Positions 1 to 8,915 of a DNA stretch of 64,000 nt are shown one piece after another. The stretch comes from NORP240 sp942492445. GTDB taxonomy: Bacteria; Pseudomonadota; Gammaproteobacteria; Pseudomonadales; Pseudohongiellaceae. The stretch covers positions 11,499 through 75,498 of the forward strand of contig CALOEW010000076.1 in NCBI GenBank assembly GCA_942492445.1, given 5' to 3'. Numbering within the stretch: the first letter of the stretch is position 1; each line of letters starts with the position of its first letter. The position numbers and the translations under genes are program-made. A model generated the notes under the pieces. It worked only from the letters and a program-made list of their open reading frames with translations. It made no database searches and had not been told where the DNA came from.

Positions 1-551
1 CTGTAGTGATAGGCGCAGAGGAGGCCCTCAAAGGAAGGCTCCACTTTCTCGCCCTCATAGTCATGGGGATAGACATGGTAAACATTACCAGCCGCATAGG
101 GTTCAGGCTCGGGCCGCGTTTTTACCGACAATAATCGTTCCGACTGGCCGAGAACGCCGTCCGGGTCGTCCATCCGAAAGCGCACTTCGTAGGCAGTGTC
201 AGGTTCCAGATCCAGAACACTGCCGGCGAACATGGGGGGCACCTCGACATCGAAATACACTCCTGCGTAAATTCGTTCTCCTCCCAGTCGCAGCAGAGGC
301 AGGGATTCAACCCAATGCCCCTCACCTCCTTTTCGATAAGCAACCGATACCACCGCGTTCCGATTGGCATCGCCCCGGATAAACCATTCGAAGCCCAGAT
401 TCTGCAATGTCGGAGGCTCGACGAATAGTTCGTCCGCATAGACACCGTTCTGGCGGTTTGTCTCCGTTTGAGCATTGACGGAATTGAAGCCGGCGAGTGT
501 TGCGGTAACAGTGAACATGGCGAGGAAACTGGCAAGTGATGGATGCCGCAT
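1..551 (-). CDS. Exported fibronectin-III-like protein, N-terminal part (runs off the left edge)
   Basis: Reading leftwards from an ATG at 551 gives 183 codons with no stop before the window edge, so this is the N-terminal part of a longer gene. Residues 1-27 look like a signal peptide ending near VNAQ. Residues about 40-150 resemble a fibronectin type III-like beta-sandwich, with LQNLGFEWFIRGDANRNA, LRLGGERIYAG and LEPDTAYEVRF as landmarks. Proteins with this start often continue into a right-handed beta-helix, but that part lies outside the window, so catalytic function is unknown. The protein is probably periplasmic or secreted. Confidence 0.7.
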   Translation of the reverse strand, partial: MRHPSLASFLAMFTVTATLAGFNSVNAQTETNRQNGVYADELFVEPPTLQNLGFEWFIRGDANRNAVVSVAYRKGGEGHWVESLPLLRLGGERIYAGVYFDVEVPPMFAGSVLDLEPDTAYEVRFRMDDPDGVLGQSERLLSVKTRPEPEPYAAGNVYHVYPHDYEGEKVEPSFEGLLCAYHY

Positions 552-1010
552 TATTATTCTCCGTGACTTTTCTATCCCGATGAGTCTCGAAGATATTAGT
601 TAGTAGGGTGAATGTCCAGCCTGGGGGAGAGCGGGCTTGATCGCATCGATCAGGCTTGGACAACTACATAGGGTTTGGTTGAACCATGGAATTTTATGCA
701 ACGCCGATACGGCACGGAATGGTTATTTGACTGGTTCGCCGGTACGCGCAGTTTCCGTATCTCCGTCAGGGGCTGTCCGTCATGGGTCTAAAACCGCAAT
801 AAGTGTTAATTTGCAACGAATAATGATCCCCTTCGAGTGCACCGGCATGCCCCGAAACCGTTAGCGTCTGGTGGGTCAACAGTTCGATGCAAAATCAGCC
901 AAAAGTGGGTCAATGGAGAATGCAATTCAACAAATTGATAAGAGAACCTTAACAGTTCTACCCTTCGTCAAACTGGATAATCTCCGGTCTCGGGGTATAC
1001 CTTCTAATCT
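552..1010. other. Intergenic stretch, no supported gene
   Basis: Short open frames are present, but none has a convincing ribosome binding site or a protein-like sequence. The stretch lies between the divergent exported protein on the left and an IS5-like terminal repeat on the right. It probably contains the promoter of the leftward gene. Confidence 0.4.
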
Positions 1011-1030
1011 ATTAATCAGAGGTTCCCTAG
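1011..1030 (-). repeat. IS5-like terminal repeat plus CTAG, copy 1
   Basis: On the minus strand this reads GGAACCTCTGATTAAT (1026-1011). It is directly preceded by CTAG (1027-1030), which matches the YTAR target of IS5-group elements. It abuts the broken end of the gene remnant that follows. No partner end or transposase is nearby. Confidence 0.65.
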
Positions 1031-1314
1031 TGGTTGAAACGCGTAACTTCAACGGCCTGACTACCAGTTTTGGTATGGTTGGGAGTTCCTACGACAAGGT
1101 TCTCACCGAGCGATTTACCCGGGTGGGTCCCTATACCGTCAACTATGAGTTTACCATCAAAGACTCCTCAAGCTTTACTGACAAATTCACCGCTATCGTG
1201 GCCATGACTAAAGTGGCAGGCCAGCTTTACGAATATGCTTGCCATGAGGGAAATTACGGAATGGTCAATATTCTACGCGGCCCTCATGTTCAAGAGGAGC
1301 TGGCGGAGAAGTAG
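1027..1314 (+). pseudogene. C-terminal remnant of a conserved exported-protein family
   Basis: About 95 residues are recognisable, from LVVETRNFNG to HEGNYGMVNILRG and a TAG stop at 1312-1314. They resemble the C-terminal part of a conserved family of unknown function common in Acidobacteria and marine gammaproteobacteria, with the pattern LVVET-NF, ERFTRVGP, YEFTI-D and YEYACHEGNYGM-NIL. The expected N-terminal part is absent. The homology begins exactly at the CTAG next to the terminal repeat at 1011-1026, and the open frame upstream (from 871) is not protein-like. I read it as a gene whose 5' portion was lost with an insertion or deletion at that repeat. Confidence 0.6.
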
Positions 1315-1507
1315 CTGGGCCGCAAGTCCTGAGCGCGCTTACATAGTCTGGATTGCCATAAGCCGCTCCACAAGGGGAGTCAACGCTGTCGCGGCAACGC
1401 TGGAGGAAATGGGCATCGCCGATGTGCTTTTGATCGGCATATCGAAAGGGCAGGACCGCAACGCCGGCCGCGAACATTTTCACTTTTCCGATGGCCGGGG
1501 ACAGCAC

Positions 1508-2623
1508 TTATGGAGCGTCGGCGCCGCAGATCTGCTTATAATTGCCACTCTGCGCCAGGCTTTGCGCCGAACCGGCCGCCAGCGCCAAGGCGCAGTCGAG
1601 TGCCCTGGCGGCGCTGGCTGGATAATCGGGTGTAATCCCACTTCCCTCCAGACGGCTGCCATCGTGCAGGAAGAAATCGGCCAACGGGATGAGCAGTGCA
1701 ATTCCTTCGTCCAGAGGCGCCTGATCGGCATTCAGCACCTCGCCGGCCGATCCGGGCCCGACGATCCTCGCGCGCCCATTATACTGGAGAGCGCCGGTGA
1801 CGACCTCACTCGTGCTGCCGGTTACGCGATCGACGAGAATGAGGACATCGCCGTCGAATGTCGGTGTTTGCGGATCGGCGGCCATCACCAACAGGCCATC
1901 GTCCATCAGGTCGCGGCCAAGGGCCTGCGCGTCGGGTTGGGTCATAGGCGTGGCGGCGGCGACATCGGCTTCGCTGGGCACCGCATCATGGGCGCTGAAC
2001 CAGCGATTGGCGACGAGATAACCGACAGGCATCCGCTCCGGCGCCAGACGCGCCAGCACCGGCCATGCGGCAAAGGTGCCGCCCAGATTGCCGCGCAGAT
2101 CGATGATCAGCGTATCGAGATCGGCGGCGATTGCCTCTCCGAAACGCGCATTGATCTGTTCCATAATGGCCGCGCCGAAAAAGGAGCGGATATGGATCAG
2201 TCCGATGCCGTTCCCCCTGTCTGTAAAGGTCGCGACGGCCTCTTCCTGCGCCTGCGCATCGGCTGCCTCAAGTCTTTGCGCAAGACTTTCATTCAAGAGC
2301 ATCAGTTCGAAATGGGAAAACAGGACATGATTGTCGCGCGCGGTTTCAAAGGCTTGCCGAAACTCGACATCGCTTTGTGCCTGTGCTGTCAATGCGCCGA
2401 ATTCTTCCCGGAATGCGTGCCATTCGGGTTGCTCCAGAACGGCCGGGTTGAATATAAGGCTGCCGATGATCTGATCGAAGCGCGGCAAGAGCGCGACATA
2501 GTCACGTTGCGGTTCAGCGGGTTCGGCGGTTGGGGTCTGGGCCGCGGCTTGGCCCGGCGTCATTGTCCCGCATGCCGCCAGGCAAGCCGCCATTCCAAAT
2601 AGGATACCGATAGGTTTTGTCAT
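1508..2623 (-). CDS. S41-family peptidase lipoprotein
   Basis: A 371-residue protein. The N-terminus is a lipoprotein signal with lipobox LAAC-G (Cys18), so it should be membrane-anchored in the periplasm. The centre has the S41 core: GIGLIHIRSFF, LDTLIIDLRGNLGG (oxyanion region) and VTGSTSE around residues 268-273, where the nucleophilic serine is expected. No PDZ domain is obvious, so it is closer to small S41/IRBP-type peptidases than to Prc. Base composition looks richer in G and C than its neighbours, which hints at separate acquisition. Substrate unknown. Confidence 0.8.
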   Translation of the reverse strand: MTKPIGILFGMAACLAACGTMTPGQAAAQTPTAEPAEPQRDYVALLPRFDQIIGSLIFNPAVLEQPEWHAFREEFGALTAQAQSDVEFRQAFETARDNHVLFSHFELMLLNESLAQRLEAADAQAQEEAVATFTDRGNGIGLIHIRSFFGAAIMEQINARFGEAIAADLDTLIIDLRGNLGGTFAAWPVLARLAPERMPVGYLVANRWFSAHDAVPSEADVAAATPMTQPDAQALGRDLMDDGLLVMAADPQTPTFDGDVLILVDRVTGSTSEVVTGALQYNGRARIVGPGSAGEVLNADQAPLDEGIALLIPLADFFLHDGSRLEGSGITPDYPASAARALDCALALAAGSAQSLAQSGNYKQICGADAP

Positions 2624-2767
2624 GAATGTGTCTCCCGCAATGCGCGGTCGAGCGCGGTGTCCGCGGGCGTTGCATTGGGCAATACAGATATTGGGAAACT
2701 CACAAGTACTGCGATCGAACCTAGAGTCTTTATTTTTCTATTCACCTTGTTTTCTCCTAGCAGCAAG

Positions 2768-3490
2768 TTAGACAGCAGCATCAGCAAGACGCGCTGCTGC
2801 GACTTCCCAGTTTACATTCCGCATAAATGCATCAATATACTGACCGGCTGCCGCACCATAGTCCATATGGTACGAATGTTCGTACATGTCCAGAACGAGA
2901 ACAGGGCTGGAATAAATCGGGCTGTTTGTGTGATCAGCCATCCAGTAGTTTTCCAAGGTTCCGAGTTGGTGATTCCACGCCAGCATTACCCAGCCTGAGC
3001 CGCCACTCAATCCGGAGGCGACGCGTGTGAATTCTTTCTCCCAGGTCGTCACGCTGCCAAATGAAGACACGAGAGCGCGGTCCAATTCAGCATTGCGACT
3101 GCCTGGCGGGGCCAGGTTATCAAAGTACAATTCGTGCAGCACAACCGACCCGGTGCGCATCAGGTGCTCGCGTTTCAAATCGTTGTAGACATACGCGGGT
3201 ATTGCATCGTCGCCGAGTGCTTCCTCCAGGCGTTCTTTAATGGTATTGAACGCGCGCACTGAGCCGGCGTAGTTATTCTGGTGATGGGAGATAATCACAG
3301 ACCCGGAGATTCCATCAAGTCCGTCCGGTTCAAAATTCAGAGGTTTGATCTGCGTATTTGCTGCGAAAGCACTGCCGATTAAGGCCACCGGTTGCTGCTG
3401 AGCCTTCGCCATTGAAGTCGAACTTCCGGCTGCAAGGCTCGCAGCACCGACCCCGATCAATTTGAGTGCTTCTCTTCGTCGATTGTTCAT
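2768..3490 (-). CDS. Fe/Mn superoxide dismutase with Tat-like signal
   Basis: A 240-residue protein that would convert superoxide to oxygen and hydrogen peroxide. Family landmarks are SHHQNNYAGSV (first metal-ligand His), VLHELYFDNLAP (second His), GSGWVMLAWN, and LDMYEHSYHMDYG with the conserved Asp-x-x-x-His ligand pair. The N-terminus has twin arginines followed by a hydrophobic stretch (RREALKLIGVGAASLAAGSS) and an alanine-rich cleavage region, suggesting folded export by the Tat system. That is unusual, since most Fe/Mn SODs are cytoplasmic. It is followed by the S41 lipoprotein after about 145 bp. Confidence 0.88.
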   Translation of the reverse strand: MNNRRREALKLIGVGAASLAAGSSTSMAKAQQQPVALIGSAFAANTQIKPLNFEPDGLDGISGSVIISHHQNNYAGSVRAFNTIKERLEEALGDDAIPAYVYNDLKREHLMRTGSVVLHELYFDNLAPPGSRNAELDRALVSSFGSVTTWEKEFTRVASGLSGGSGWVMLAWNHQLGTLENYWMADHTNSPIYSSPVLVLDMYEHSYHMDYGAAAGQYIDAFMRNVNWEVAAARLADAAV

Positions 3491-3599
3491 AAGACATTCC
3501 TCTGGGGCGGTTGATTAGAAAGCCTCTGGTCAATCAGGAAGTGCAGGCGACGGCAGAACTCCGTCACCCGAACTCCATGCATTGTAATTTTATCCTGGC

Positions 3600-4121
3600 T
3601 TATCTTGGTCCAGCGGGTCTTATCTGCCCACGTATCTCACCACTGGCGATGTCACCGGGGCCAGTATTTGGGGAGCCAATTCCATCATTGGTATGCACAT
3701 TGACATAGGCGCCTCCCGTCCTCAGGGCTTCGATAAGCACCGAAATATCCTGGCCCGCTAACGGCCCTACCAGGTCAGCCGACTCCAGCAGACCTTCGTT
3801 TAGGACACCCTGTGTCCGCCCCCCGCCGGAAATCTCGGGGCCATAAAGAAAGGCGACTACAGCTCCGTTGGAACCGGCAGGAGCCAGATGGATGTGCGAG
3901 GCAACCACATTGTGAATGTTGGCCACGTTAAGGCGAAAGGCTAAAAACCCACCCTCGCCAGTGACCTGAAAAATCGCCTGCCCGGTTGCACCAGACTCTA
4001 CCAAAGGGACCTCTTGATCGCCAGACAGGTGGGCTACGAAATTACGGGAAGCAGGCTTCTGCGCGTAAGTTGAGAGAGGCAGTAGAGCAGTAATAATCAA
4101 TAACAACAGATGTTTATTCAC
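3600..4121 (-). CDS. CHRD domain-containing exported protein
   Basis: A 173-residue protein with a signal peptide (residues 1-20, ending STYAQ). A single CHRD domain fills the rest: FVAHLSGDQEVPLVESGATGQAIF, ASHIHLAPAGSNGAVVAFLYGP, then GAYVNVHTNDG and the terminal ASGEIRGQIRP. CHRD domains were defined in chordin and are common in bacterial exported proteins, but no bacterial molecular function is established. The gene appears monocistronic. Confidence 0.85.
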   Translation of the reverse strand: MNKHLLLLIITALLPLSTYAQKPASRNFVAHLSGDQEVPLVESGATGQAIFQVTGEGGFLAFRLNVANIHNVVASHIHLAPAGSNGAVVAFLYGPEISGGGRTQGVLNEGLLESADLVGPLAGQDISVLIEALRTGGAYVNVHTNDGIGSPNTGPGDIASGEIRGQIRPAGPR

Positions 4122-4431
4122 GATTTAAGTCCTTTGTTGATGTTATTTAATTTCAGGTATCCGGGATGAAAGCTGCCTCCCGGACTGGAATTGCTCGATC
4201 AGTCGGTGCCACCGTTTTCACCAGGCGTGGCCAAACCAGTGACATCCGCCGATCCAGTCCCGGAATTAAAATTAACGGGTACTGTCAAGGTAAGGCAGAA
4301 ATTCCATTAAGGAACCTCTGATTGATATATGCCCAGATGCAATGAAAAGGTTTAGGCCCCATCTGAGGTCGGGATGTTGTCAGTGATATCCAGCAGTCCC
4401 GCCAGGTCAGTAAAGAAAGGCGTGCAGGTGT
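4122..4431. other. Intergenic region containing a terminal repeat
   Basis: The divergent gap between the CHRD gene and the lipoprotein gene. Apart from the repeat at 4307-4326 I see no gene. It should contain both promoters, but I could not assign -35/-10 boxes with confidence. Confidence 0.4.
4307..4326 (+). repeat. TTAA plus IS5-like terminal repeat, copy 2
   Basis: TTAA (4307-4310) is followed by GGAACCTCTGATTGAT (4311-4326). It faces copy 3 at 5002-5021 in the opposite orientation, so the two bracket the lipoprotein gene at 4432-4974 like the ends of a small transposable unit of about 0.7 kb. Confidence 0.65.
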
Positions 4432-4974
4432 GTGAATAAAATGCTGTCAACGACTCAAATTCCATTGTTACTCCCCTTGCTGCTGACGCTCACGGGTTGC
4501 ACGATTATCAGGCAACGTGAATACAAACCCTTTGTCCAAGTTCTGGATGGACAGAACGTACTCGAGATTTCCACGTATCCGGCAGAATTTCCCACCCGCT
4601 TAAGAAAACGGGCAGTGATCCAGAGGTATGAGTCACACGATGAAATGTACTTTCAGATCAATATTCGCGACAAGAGGAGAAAAATAGGACCCAATCCGCT
4701 GGTGCAGTCAATCACCATTCATTTGTTCTCCTACCAGATGGGTGATGAACCACCGACAGTTATGCTAACTGATTATCCAGGCTATTTTTGGATGCAGAAT
4801 AATCCTCGATATGCGCAACAAGATCTGCCCCCGATTCCGTATTGGCCCCAGGGCAAAGTCTCTATCGAAATCGACTTCACTCTTAACGGTGAAAGATATA
4901 AATTGAAAGGCAATATGCCGGCCAGGGAACATACCCTGGTACTCCCTACGTTAATCGCCACGCAGAGCATATGA
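4432..4974 (+). CDS. Unknown lipoprotein bracketed by inverted terminal repeats
   Basis: A 180-residue protein that I do not recognise. The start is GTG at 4432 or ATG at 4441. A hydrophobic segment ends in LTLTGC, a clear lipobox, so mature export with a lipidated Cys is likely. The mature part is soluble, with alternating beta-type stretches (YFQINIRDKRRKIGPNPLVQSITIHLFSY, VSIEIDFTLNGERYKLKG) and no catalytic motif. Inverted copies of the IS5-like repeat lie 105 bp upstream and 27 bp downstream of the gene. Confidence 0.7.
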   Translation: MNKMLSTTQIPLLLPLLLTLTGCTIIRQREYKPFVQVLDGQNVLEISTYPAEFPTRLRKRAVIQRYESHDEMYFQINIRDKRRKIGPNPLVQSITIHLFSYQMGDEPPTVMLTDYPGYFWMQNNPRYAQQDLPPIPYWPQGKVSIEIDFTLNGERYKLKGNMPAREHTLVLPTLIATQSI

Positions 4975-5001
4975 GGGGTCGTATCTCCAAAAACATGGGT
5001 A

Positions 5002-5021
5002 ATTAATCAGAGGTTCCCTAG
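5002..5021 (-). repeat. IS5-like terminal repeat plus CTAG, copy 3
   Basis: On the minus strand CTAG (5021-5018) is followed by GGAACCTCTGATTAAT (5017-5002). The TAG within CTAG is used as the stop codon of the minus-strand gene at 5018-5623. Inverted partner of copy 2. Confidence 0.65.
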
Positions 5022-5623
5022 AAACCCCCGAATGTGTCAATGCCCAGTTTACCCGCGTAGCGGGATTCGATTATTTCGTGCTTTCTTAATCCCCCCTCCA
5101 GTAGCAGCGACACGTCTTCGGAGATTTGATTTACCGCCTCAAATTCCTGATTGCTCAATTGCGACAACTGCAGAACCGATCCCCAGAGAGACAGCATACT
5201 GCTATCGATAATCCGAGCTCCGTTTGATTTGGCCCACTCGGCACCAATTGCGATGCCAAGTCTTTCCAGTTCACAGATTAATTTCGGCCGCAATTGAGGT
5301 TCGGCGCGCTGGGACAGCTCTGCCTGAATATCCAGCCATCCGCGTGGGTAAACAACCGTTCCGGTATAGAAACTCCGCACCCAATTCAGATAGTCTTGCT
5401 GAGATTGCACCTGTTGATTCAGGTGATCTGCTTGCCATGCTGCAATAAAAAGTTGTTGCCTGGGAAGAAAATCAGGCCAGTTCCAGGCACGCGGCGAGAC
5501 GCAGGCTGTGAGAAGCAGCAGAACCAGAACTGCTACTGTAATTCTGAATAGATAAATCCTGTTGCTCCAGGGAGGTTCAGCTTCCCTGATTCCACGACGA
5601 AAAAGTGTAAAGTGCTGCAGCAT
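5018..5623 (-). CDS. Unknown lipoprotein, possibly 3'-truncated by a terminal repeat
   Basis: A 201-residue protein. Residues 26-41 are hydrophobic and end in LLLLTAC, a lipobox, which makes the first 20 residues unusually long for a lipoprotein signal, so a later start is possible. The rest is helical and polar (WQADHLNQQVQSQQDYLNWVRSFYTG, WLDIQAELSQRAEPQLRPKLICELERLG). I recognise no family. The stop codon is the TAG of the CTAG flanking repeat copy 3, so the natural C-terminus may have been replaced. Confidence 0.6.
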   Translation of the reverse strand: MLQHFTLFRRGIREAEPPWSNRIYLFRITVAVLVLLLLTACVSPRAWNWPDFLPRQQLFIAAWQADHLNQQVQSQQDYLNWVRSFYTGTVVYPRGWLDIQAELSQRAEPQLRPKLICELERLGIAIGAEWAKSNGARIIDSSMLSLWGSVLQLSQLSNQEFEAVNQISEDVSLLLEGGLRKHEIIESRYAGKLGIDTFGGF

Positions 5624-5650
5624 GAATCACTTGTTGCTGAAATTGCTACT

Positions 5651-6235
5651 CTACCGTATCTCCAGGCTGTTAATGACCTGTTCGACTCCGTCAATCCCCT
5701 CGGTGACCTGGCCCGCAAGTTCACGCTCTTGTGTCGTATCCACGAAGCCCCCCAGAATCACCACTCCGCGATTCACCTCAACCTCAATGTTGATCGCGCT
5801 GACAGCTGAATTTCTTGCCAGCGCGCTGGTGATTCTGGTGACAAGTACAGTGTCATCAATATACTCACCGACCCGGCGGGCATCGGACACGATCTGAAGC
5901 GCATTGGAAACACTCACTACACCCACTGTAGTACCAGCGATTTCCAGCGCACGGTCAACTTCTGCCTGGGAATCGGTAAAACCGATCAACTGCACACGCC
6001 CTCGATAGGATTCAACTTCAATATCGAGGCCGTCTGTAGCGTCATCGGCAAGCAAAGCGGCTTTAAGCCGGCTGGCGACAGACGCATCGTCGACCAGTTC
6101 ACCGGTAGAGCGGTTAATTCCATCGCCCGCGCACCCTGTCAAAACCAGGATCGCAATGCAAAAAACGCAACGTTTATGAAAGGTGGACAGGGAAGTCAAC
6201 AGCCGACTGGTTGAAAAATCATATGAAAGTTTCAT
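5651..6235 (-). CDS. Dual BON-domain lipoprotein, DolP-like
   Basis: The start was placed at ATG 6235 because AGGA lies 8 nt upstream; a longer in-frame extension to 6451 overlaps the upstream gene and is not protein-like. The 194-residue product has a lipobox (LVLTGC) at about residue 35, then two BON domains: DDASVASRLKAALLADD...NALQIV and DDTVLVTRITSALARNSAVSAINIEVEVNRGVVILGGFVDT...INSLEIR. This is the layout of DolP (YraP), an outer-membrane lipoprotein that binds anionic phospholipids and supports envelope integrity. Orthology to DolP is an inference from architecture. Confidence 0.8.
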   Translation of the reverse strand: MKLSYDFSTSRLLTSLSTFHKRCVFCIAILVLTGCAGDGINRSTGELVDDASVASRLKAALLADDATDGLDIEVESYRGRVQLIGFTDSQAEVDRALEIAGTTVGVVSVSNALQIVSDARRVGEYIDDTVLVTRITSALARNSAVSAINIEVEVNRGVVILGGFVDTTQERELAGQVTEGIDGVEQVINSLEIR

Positions 6236-6350
6236 TTTAAAGTTCCTGGCCTGTGCCATCGAATTCCAGCAAAGCGTGCTGACAGGGTTTAGTGTTTGAA
6301 GCCTGCATTGTCCCATGAAACCCAGTGGCATGTACAAACAAGTGAGTGAG

Positions 6351-8456
6351 CTAATCGAACGGGTTGTCTGCAGTGGCTTCCCGAAGATAGCGCTCCGCAT
6401 CCGCTGGCAGTAACAGCCTGTCGCGCACCAGTGCCGCTGCAGCCGCCTCAAGGGTATTCAGGTAACCCGCTGAATCGCCATAGCGTTCCTCAAGCGAAGG
6501 GCGGGGGTCGCCCGTTGCAAGGCGATCCTGCCGTGTCGCAGCGAAAGGCAGATAGGAGCCGCTGAGGCCGCAGGAATGGCCTTCTCGGAAACCGGGGCCC
6601 TGCATGTTCCAGCCTGTCAATGTCGCCACGGGAACTGCCGTTTCGAGTTGCCTTATGCCGGCAACGTTGATGCCGTCGGTATCCGGGCGGGGAACCATGA
6701 TTCGGTAGGGGGCGACGGGTCGGGGCGGTAACTGACTCAGCTTACCGCCGCGCGAGCCAAATCCTGGCCCGAAATCCAGCAAGTCCAGGGTATTCAACAC
6801 TGGTGGGAAAAAGACGCCTGGAATTCTGGGAAAGAGCCTTCGTGCTTCATCCGGAGTGACCAAAGTGCCGTCACGAACATCAGGTACCCGACTCGCTGGC
6901 GGTTCGATGCCGAGGTCAGCCCATCGGTCCATTGCCACCAGCAATGCTCTGGCGGTCAAGTGATGCGGTGTCGGGTTGGTCGGATGCAGGCAGTTGCCGG
7001 AGGGGCCGGGCAGTGTGGCGTGCCATTGACCACCGTGCTGCATGCCGGACAGTAGATAAATACGAACCGTATCCGGTATTGGAACAGGGCGCCCGACTCC
7101 GTCCGCAAGACTCAAGGAGGCACGTAGTTGATGATATTCGGTTTCGGTATGAGTATCGATTATCAACGGATCAGTACGGGGGCGTTTTAACAGCCCATCA
7201 CGTATTCCCGATACCGGGTCAGTTGTCACAGCATAGGTATGCGGGGGGTAGCTGGTCTGAAGAAAGTCATGCTGTTCAGACTCGGTGGAAAAAATATTGG
7301 GATTTGCAAACTCCACATTGATAAAAACCCTGTCAGTTCCAGCGATATTGATGTTGATGGCATCGAATACCCTGCGGTGCTTTTCATCTTCATTGAACCC
7401 GAGATAGATTTGATCTCGCAGGTACCCTCCGGTCTGAGAAGTACCGGTGGCATAGGCACGGCGAATTCTGAGTTCACCCGACCTGCCCGCCAAAGGGTTT
7501 GGTGAACCCGCATCGTCCATTGCCTCGAACCGAAGAAACGAAGCGAGGTCACGAGTCGTCACGTGCCCCAGGCCCATTACGACAGGGTCCTTGGCAGGGT
7601 AGGTCAGTTCATAGATACGGTTGGGCTGAAAGCCGCCGAACAGGCAGATATCCCGTGTTGTCCGGGTCAGGCTGCGTCCACCTTCACAGGTCCCGAAAGC
7701 CCAGTCTCCGGGTGCGATCAGGAGTCGTTCTCCGTCGGGAGTATCGCGCACTGTGAGTGTTGATTGAGTTGGATCTGTCTGTGCCGTTTCGTAGGAGCGG
7801 AAAAAGGCGCTGCCGTTAAGCGGTAAACTGAAGGTCCCTTCCCGGGGTATAACACCGGAATACTCGACTCTGACCCGGGATACAATGGCGCTGCCGTCGG
7901 CCTGGTAGGCGACGGGAAACTGCGGCGCCAGTATTCCCGGGCGTGGCACCAGATCACCCTGCCAGCCTGCATCGACAACGGTATAGCCCTGCTGCAGGAG
8001 AAACCCATCGCCAAAGGCTTCCGCCGTGCCCATGTCGCGGCTGGCGCCAGGCTCGACCAGATTGAAGCGGCCCATCTCGATGCTGTTTCCGCGGTTATTG
8101 ATGCCATAGAGAATTTTGCTGTTACCACGATCCATGTCGACCGGTTTCAGAATGTAGAATGGCGTGCTCAGCTCGACCATCCCCCGGGCATTTACCGGAG
8201 CGCGATCCAGATTAACGATGAGGGCGTTGAGGGGGTCGCGTGGATCAACCTCGATATAGGCGGTTCCCTGGAGGCGTTCGTAGGGGCCAACCTCGCCGAA
8301 CTCCGAGCCACCAGCAACGATCTGACGCTGTTCGACTTCGAGGCGGACCACCTTTGCCACGGACAGGTCTGCCGACAGCGCCAGCCAACAGGCCAGGAAT
8401 GTCAGGCAGGCGGCAGTAACGGTTTTACGAGGGATCAGATTATTGGCGACGCTCAT
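6351..8456 (-). CDS. Exported alpha/beta hydrolase domain protein
   Basis: A 701-residue protein with an N-terminal signal peptide (hydrophobic residues 15-32, ending near SVAK). The body matches the large alpha/beta-hydrolase-domain family of uncharacterised exported enzymes: VGPYERLQGTAYIEVDP, ILYGINNRGNS, GFLLQQGYTVVDAGWQGDL, then ATGTSQTGGYLRDQIYLGFNEDE, whose G-x-S-x-T-G element probably carries the nucleophilic serine. Substrate unknown; esterase activity is plausible. It lies upstream of and codirectional with the BON lipoprotein, separated by about 115 bp. Confidence 0.8.
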   Translation of the reverse strand: MSVANNLIPRKTVTAACLTFLACWLALSADLSVAKVVRLEVEQRQIVAGGSEFGEVGPYERLQGTAYIEVDPRDPLNALIVNLDRAPVNARGMVELSTPFYILKPVDMDRGNSKILYGINNRGNSIEMGRFNLVEPGASRDMGTAEAFGDGFLLQQGYTVVDAGWQGDLVPRPGILAPQFPVAYQADGSAIVSRVRVEYSGVIPREGTFSLPLNGSAFFRSYETAQTDPTQSTLTVRDTPDGERLLIAPGDWAFGTCEGGRSLTRTTRDICLFGGFQPNRIYELTYPAKDPVVMGLGHVTTRDLASFLRFEAMDDAGSPNPLAGRSGELRIRRAYATGTSQTGGYLRDQIYLGFNEDEKHRRVFDAININIAGTDRVFINVEFANPNIFSTESEQHDFLQTSYPPHTYAVTTDPVSGIRDGLLKRPRTDPLIIDTHTETEYHQLRASLSLADGVGRPVPIPDTVRIYLLSGMQHGGQWHATLPGPSGNCLHPTNPTPHHLTARALLVAMDRWADLGIEPPASRVPDVRDGTLVTPDEARRLFPRIPGVFFPPVLNTLDLLDFGPGFGSRGGKLSQLPPRPVAPYRIMVPRPDTDGINVAGIRQLETAVPVATLTGWNMQGPGFREGHSCGLSGSYLPFAATRQDRLATGDPRPSLEERYGDSAGYLNTLEAAAAALVRDRLLLPADAERYLREATADNPFD

Positions 8457-8915
8457 TTCGGATTCTTTCCTTTTTTATTTTGACTATTCAAGATTCCAGC
8501 TCGATTGCATGAAGGGGCGTAAACTCCAGGAGCCAGGCTGGCTGCTACCATAGCGCTGTTGTGCACTGTTGGAAATACGCGCTGCCGGTTCAAGTCTCTT
8601 TATAGAATAAAGCGGTGCCTTAAGAAACCTTTGATTGAATCGCCAAGGCTCTGCTCTTGTGCCGGGATTACTGTGGAAGCGCATCGGCACCAGGTTACGT
8701 CGGCCCGCAAGCCAAGTATTGAAGCGGGCTTGTCTGCAAGTGCCTTCGGGCGTGCCGGAATCGGGGTCGGAGTCCTGTTGTGATCGTGTACCAGCCTCAT
8801 CGGAATCGGTGAATGGCCAGTGGTAAACTCCCGGGGAAGTGGACAAGCAGGGTTTAACCGGGATACTTTTAGACCGCCTGCATCAACCACATACCTTCGT
8901 GTTGGGGAACTAAGT
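8457..8915. other. Divergent intergenic region with a degenerate terminal repeat
   Basis: No supported gene. It contains TTAA followed by GAAACCTTTGATTGA at 8620-8638, which differs at three positions from the IS5-like repeat. It should also hold the promoters of the hydrolase and the GST pair. Confidence 0.4.

Noticed and set aside
1235..2602. 455-codon plus-strand open frame
   Set aside because: It is the antisense of the S41 lipoprotein gene and the protein is low-complexity and unlike any family.
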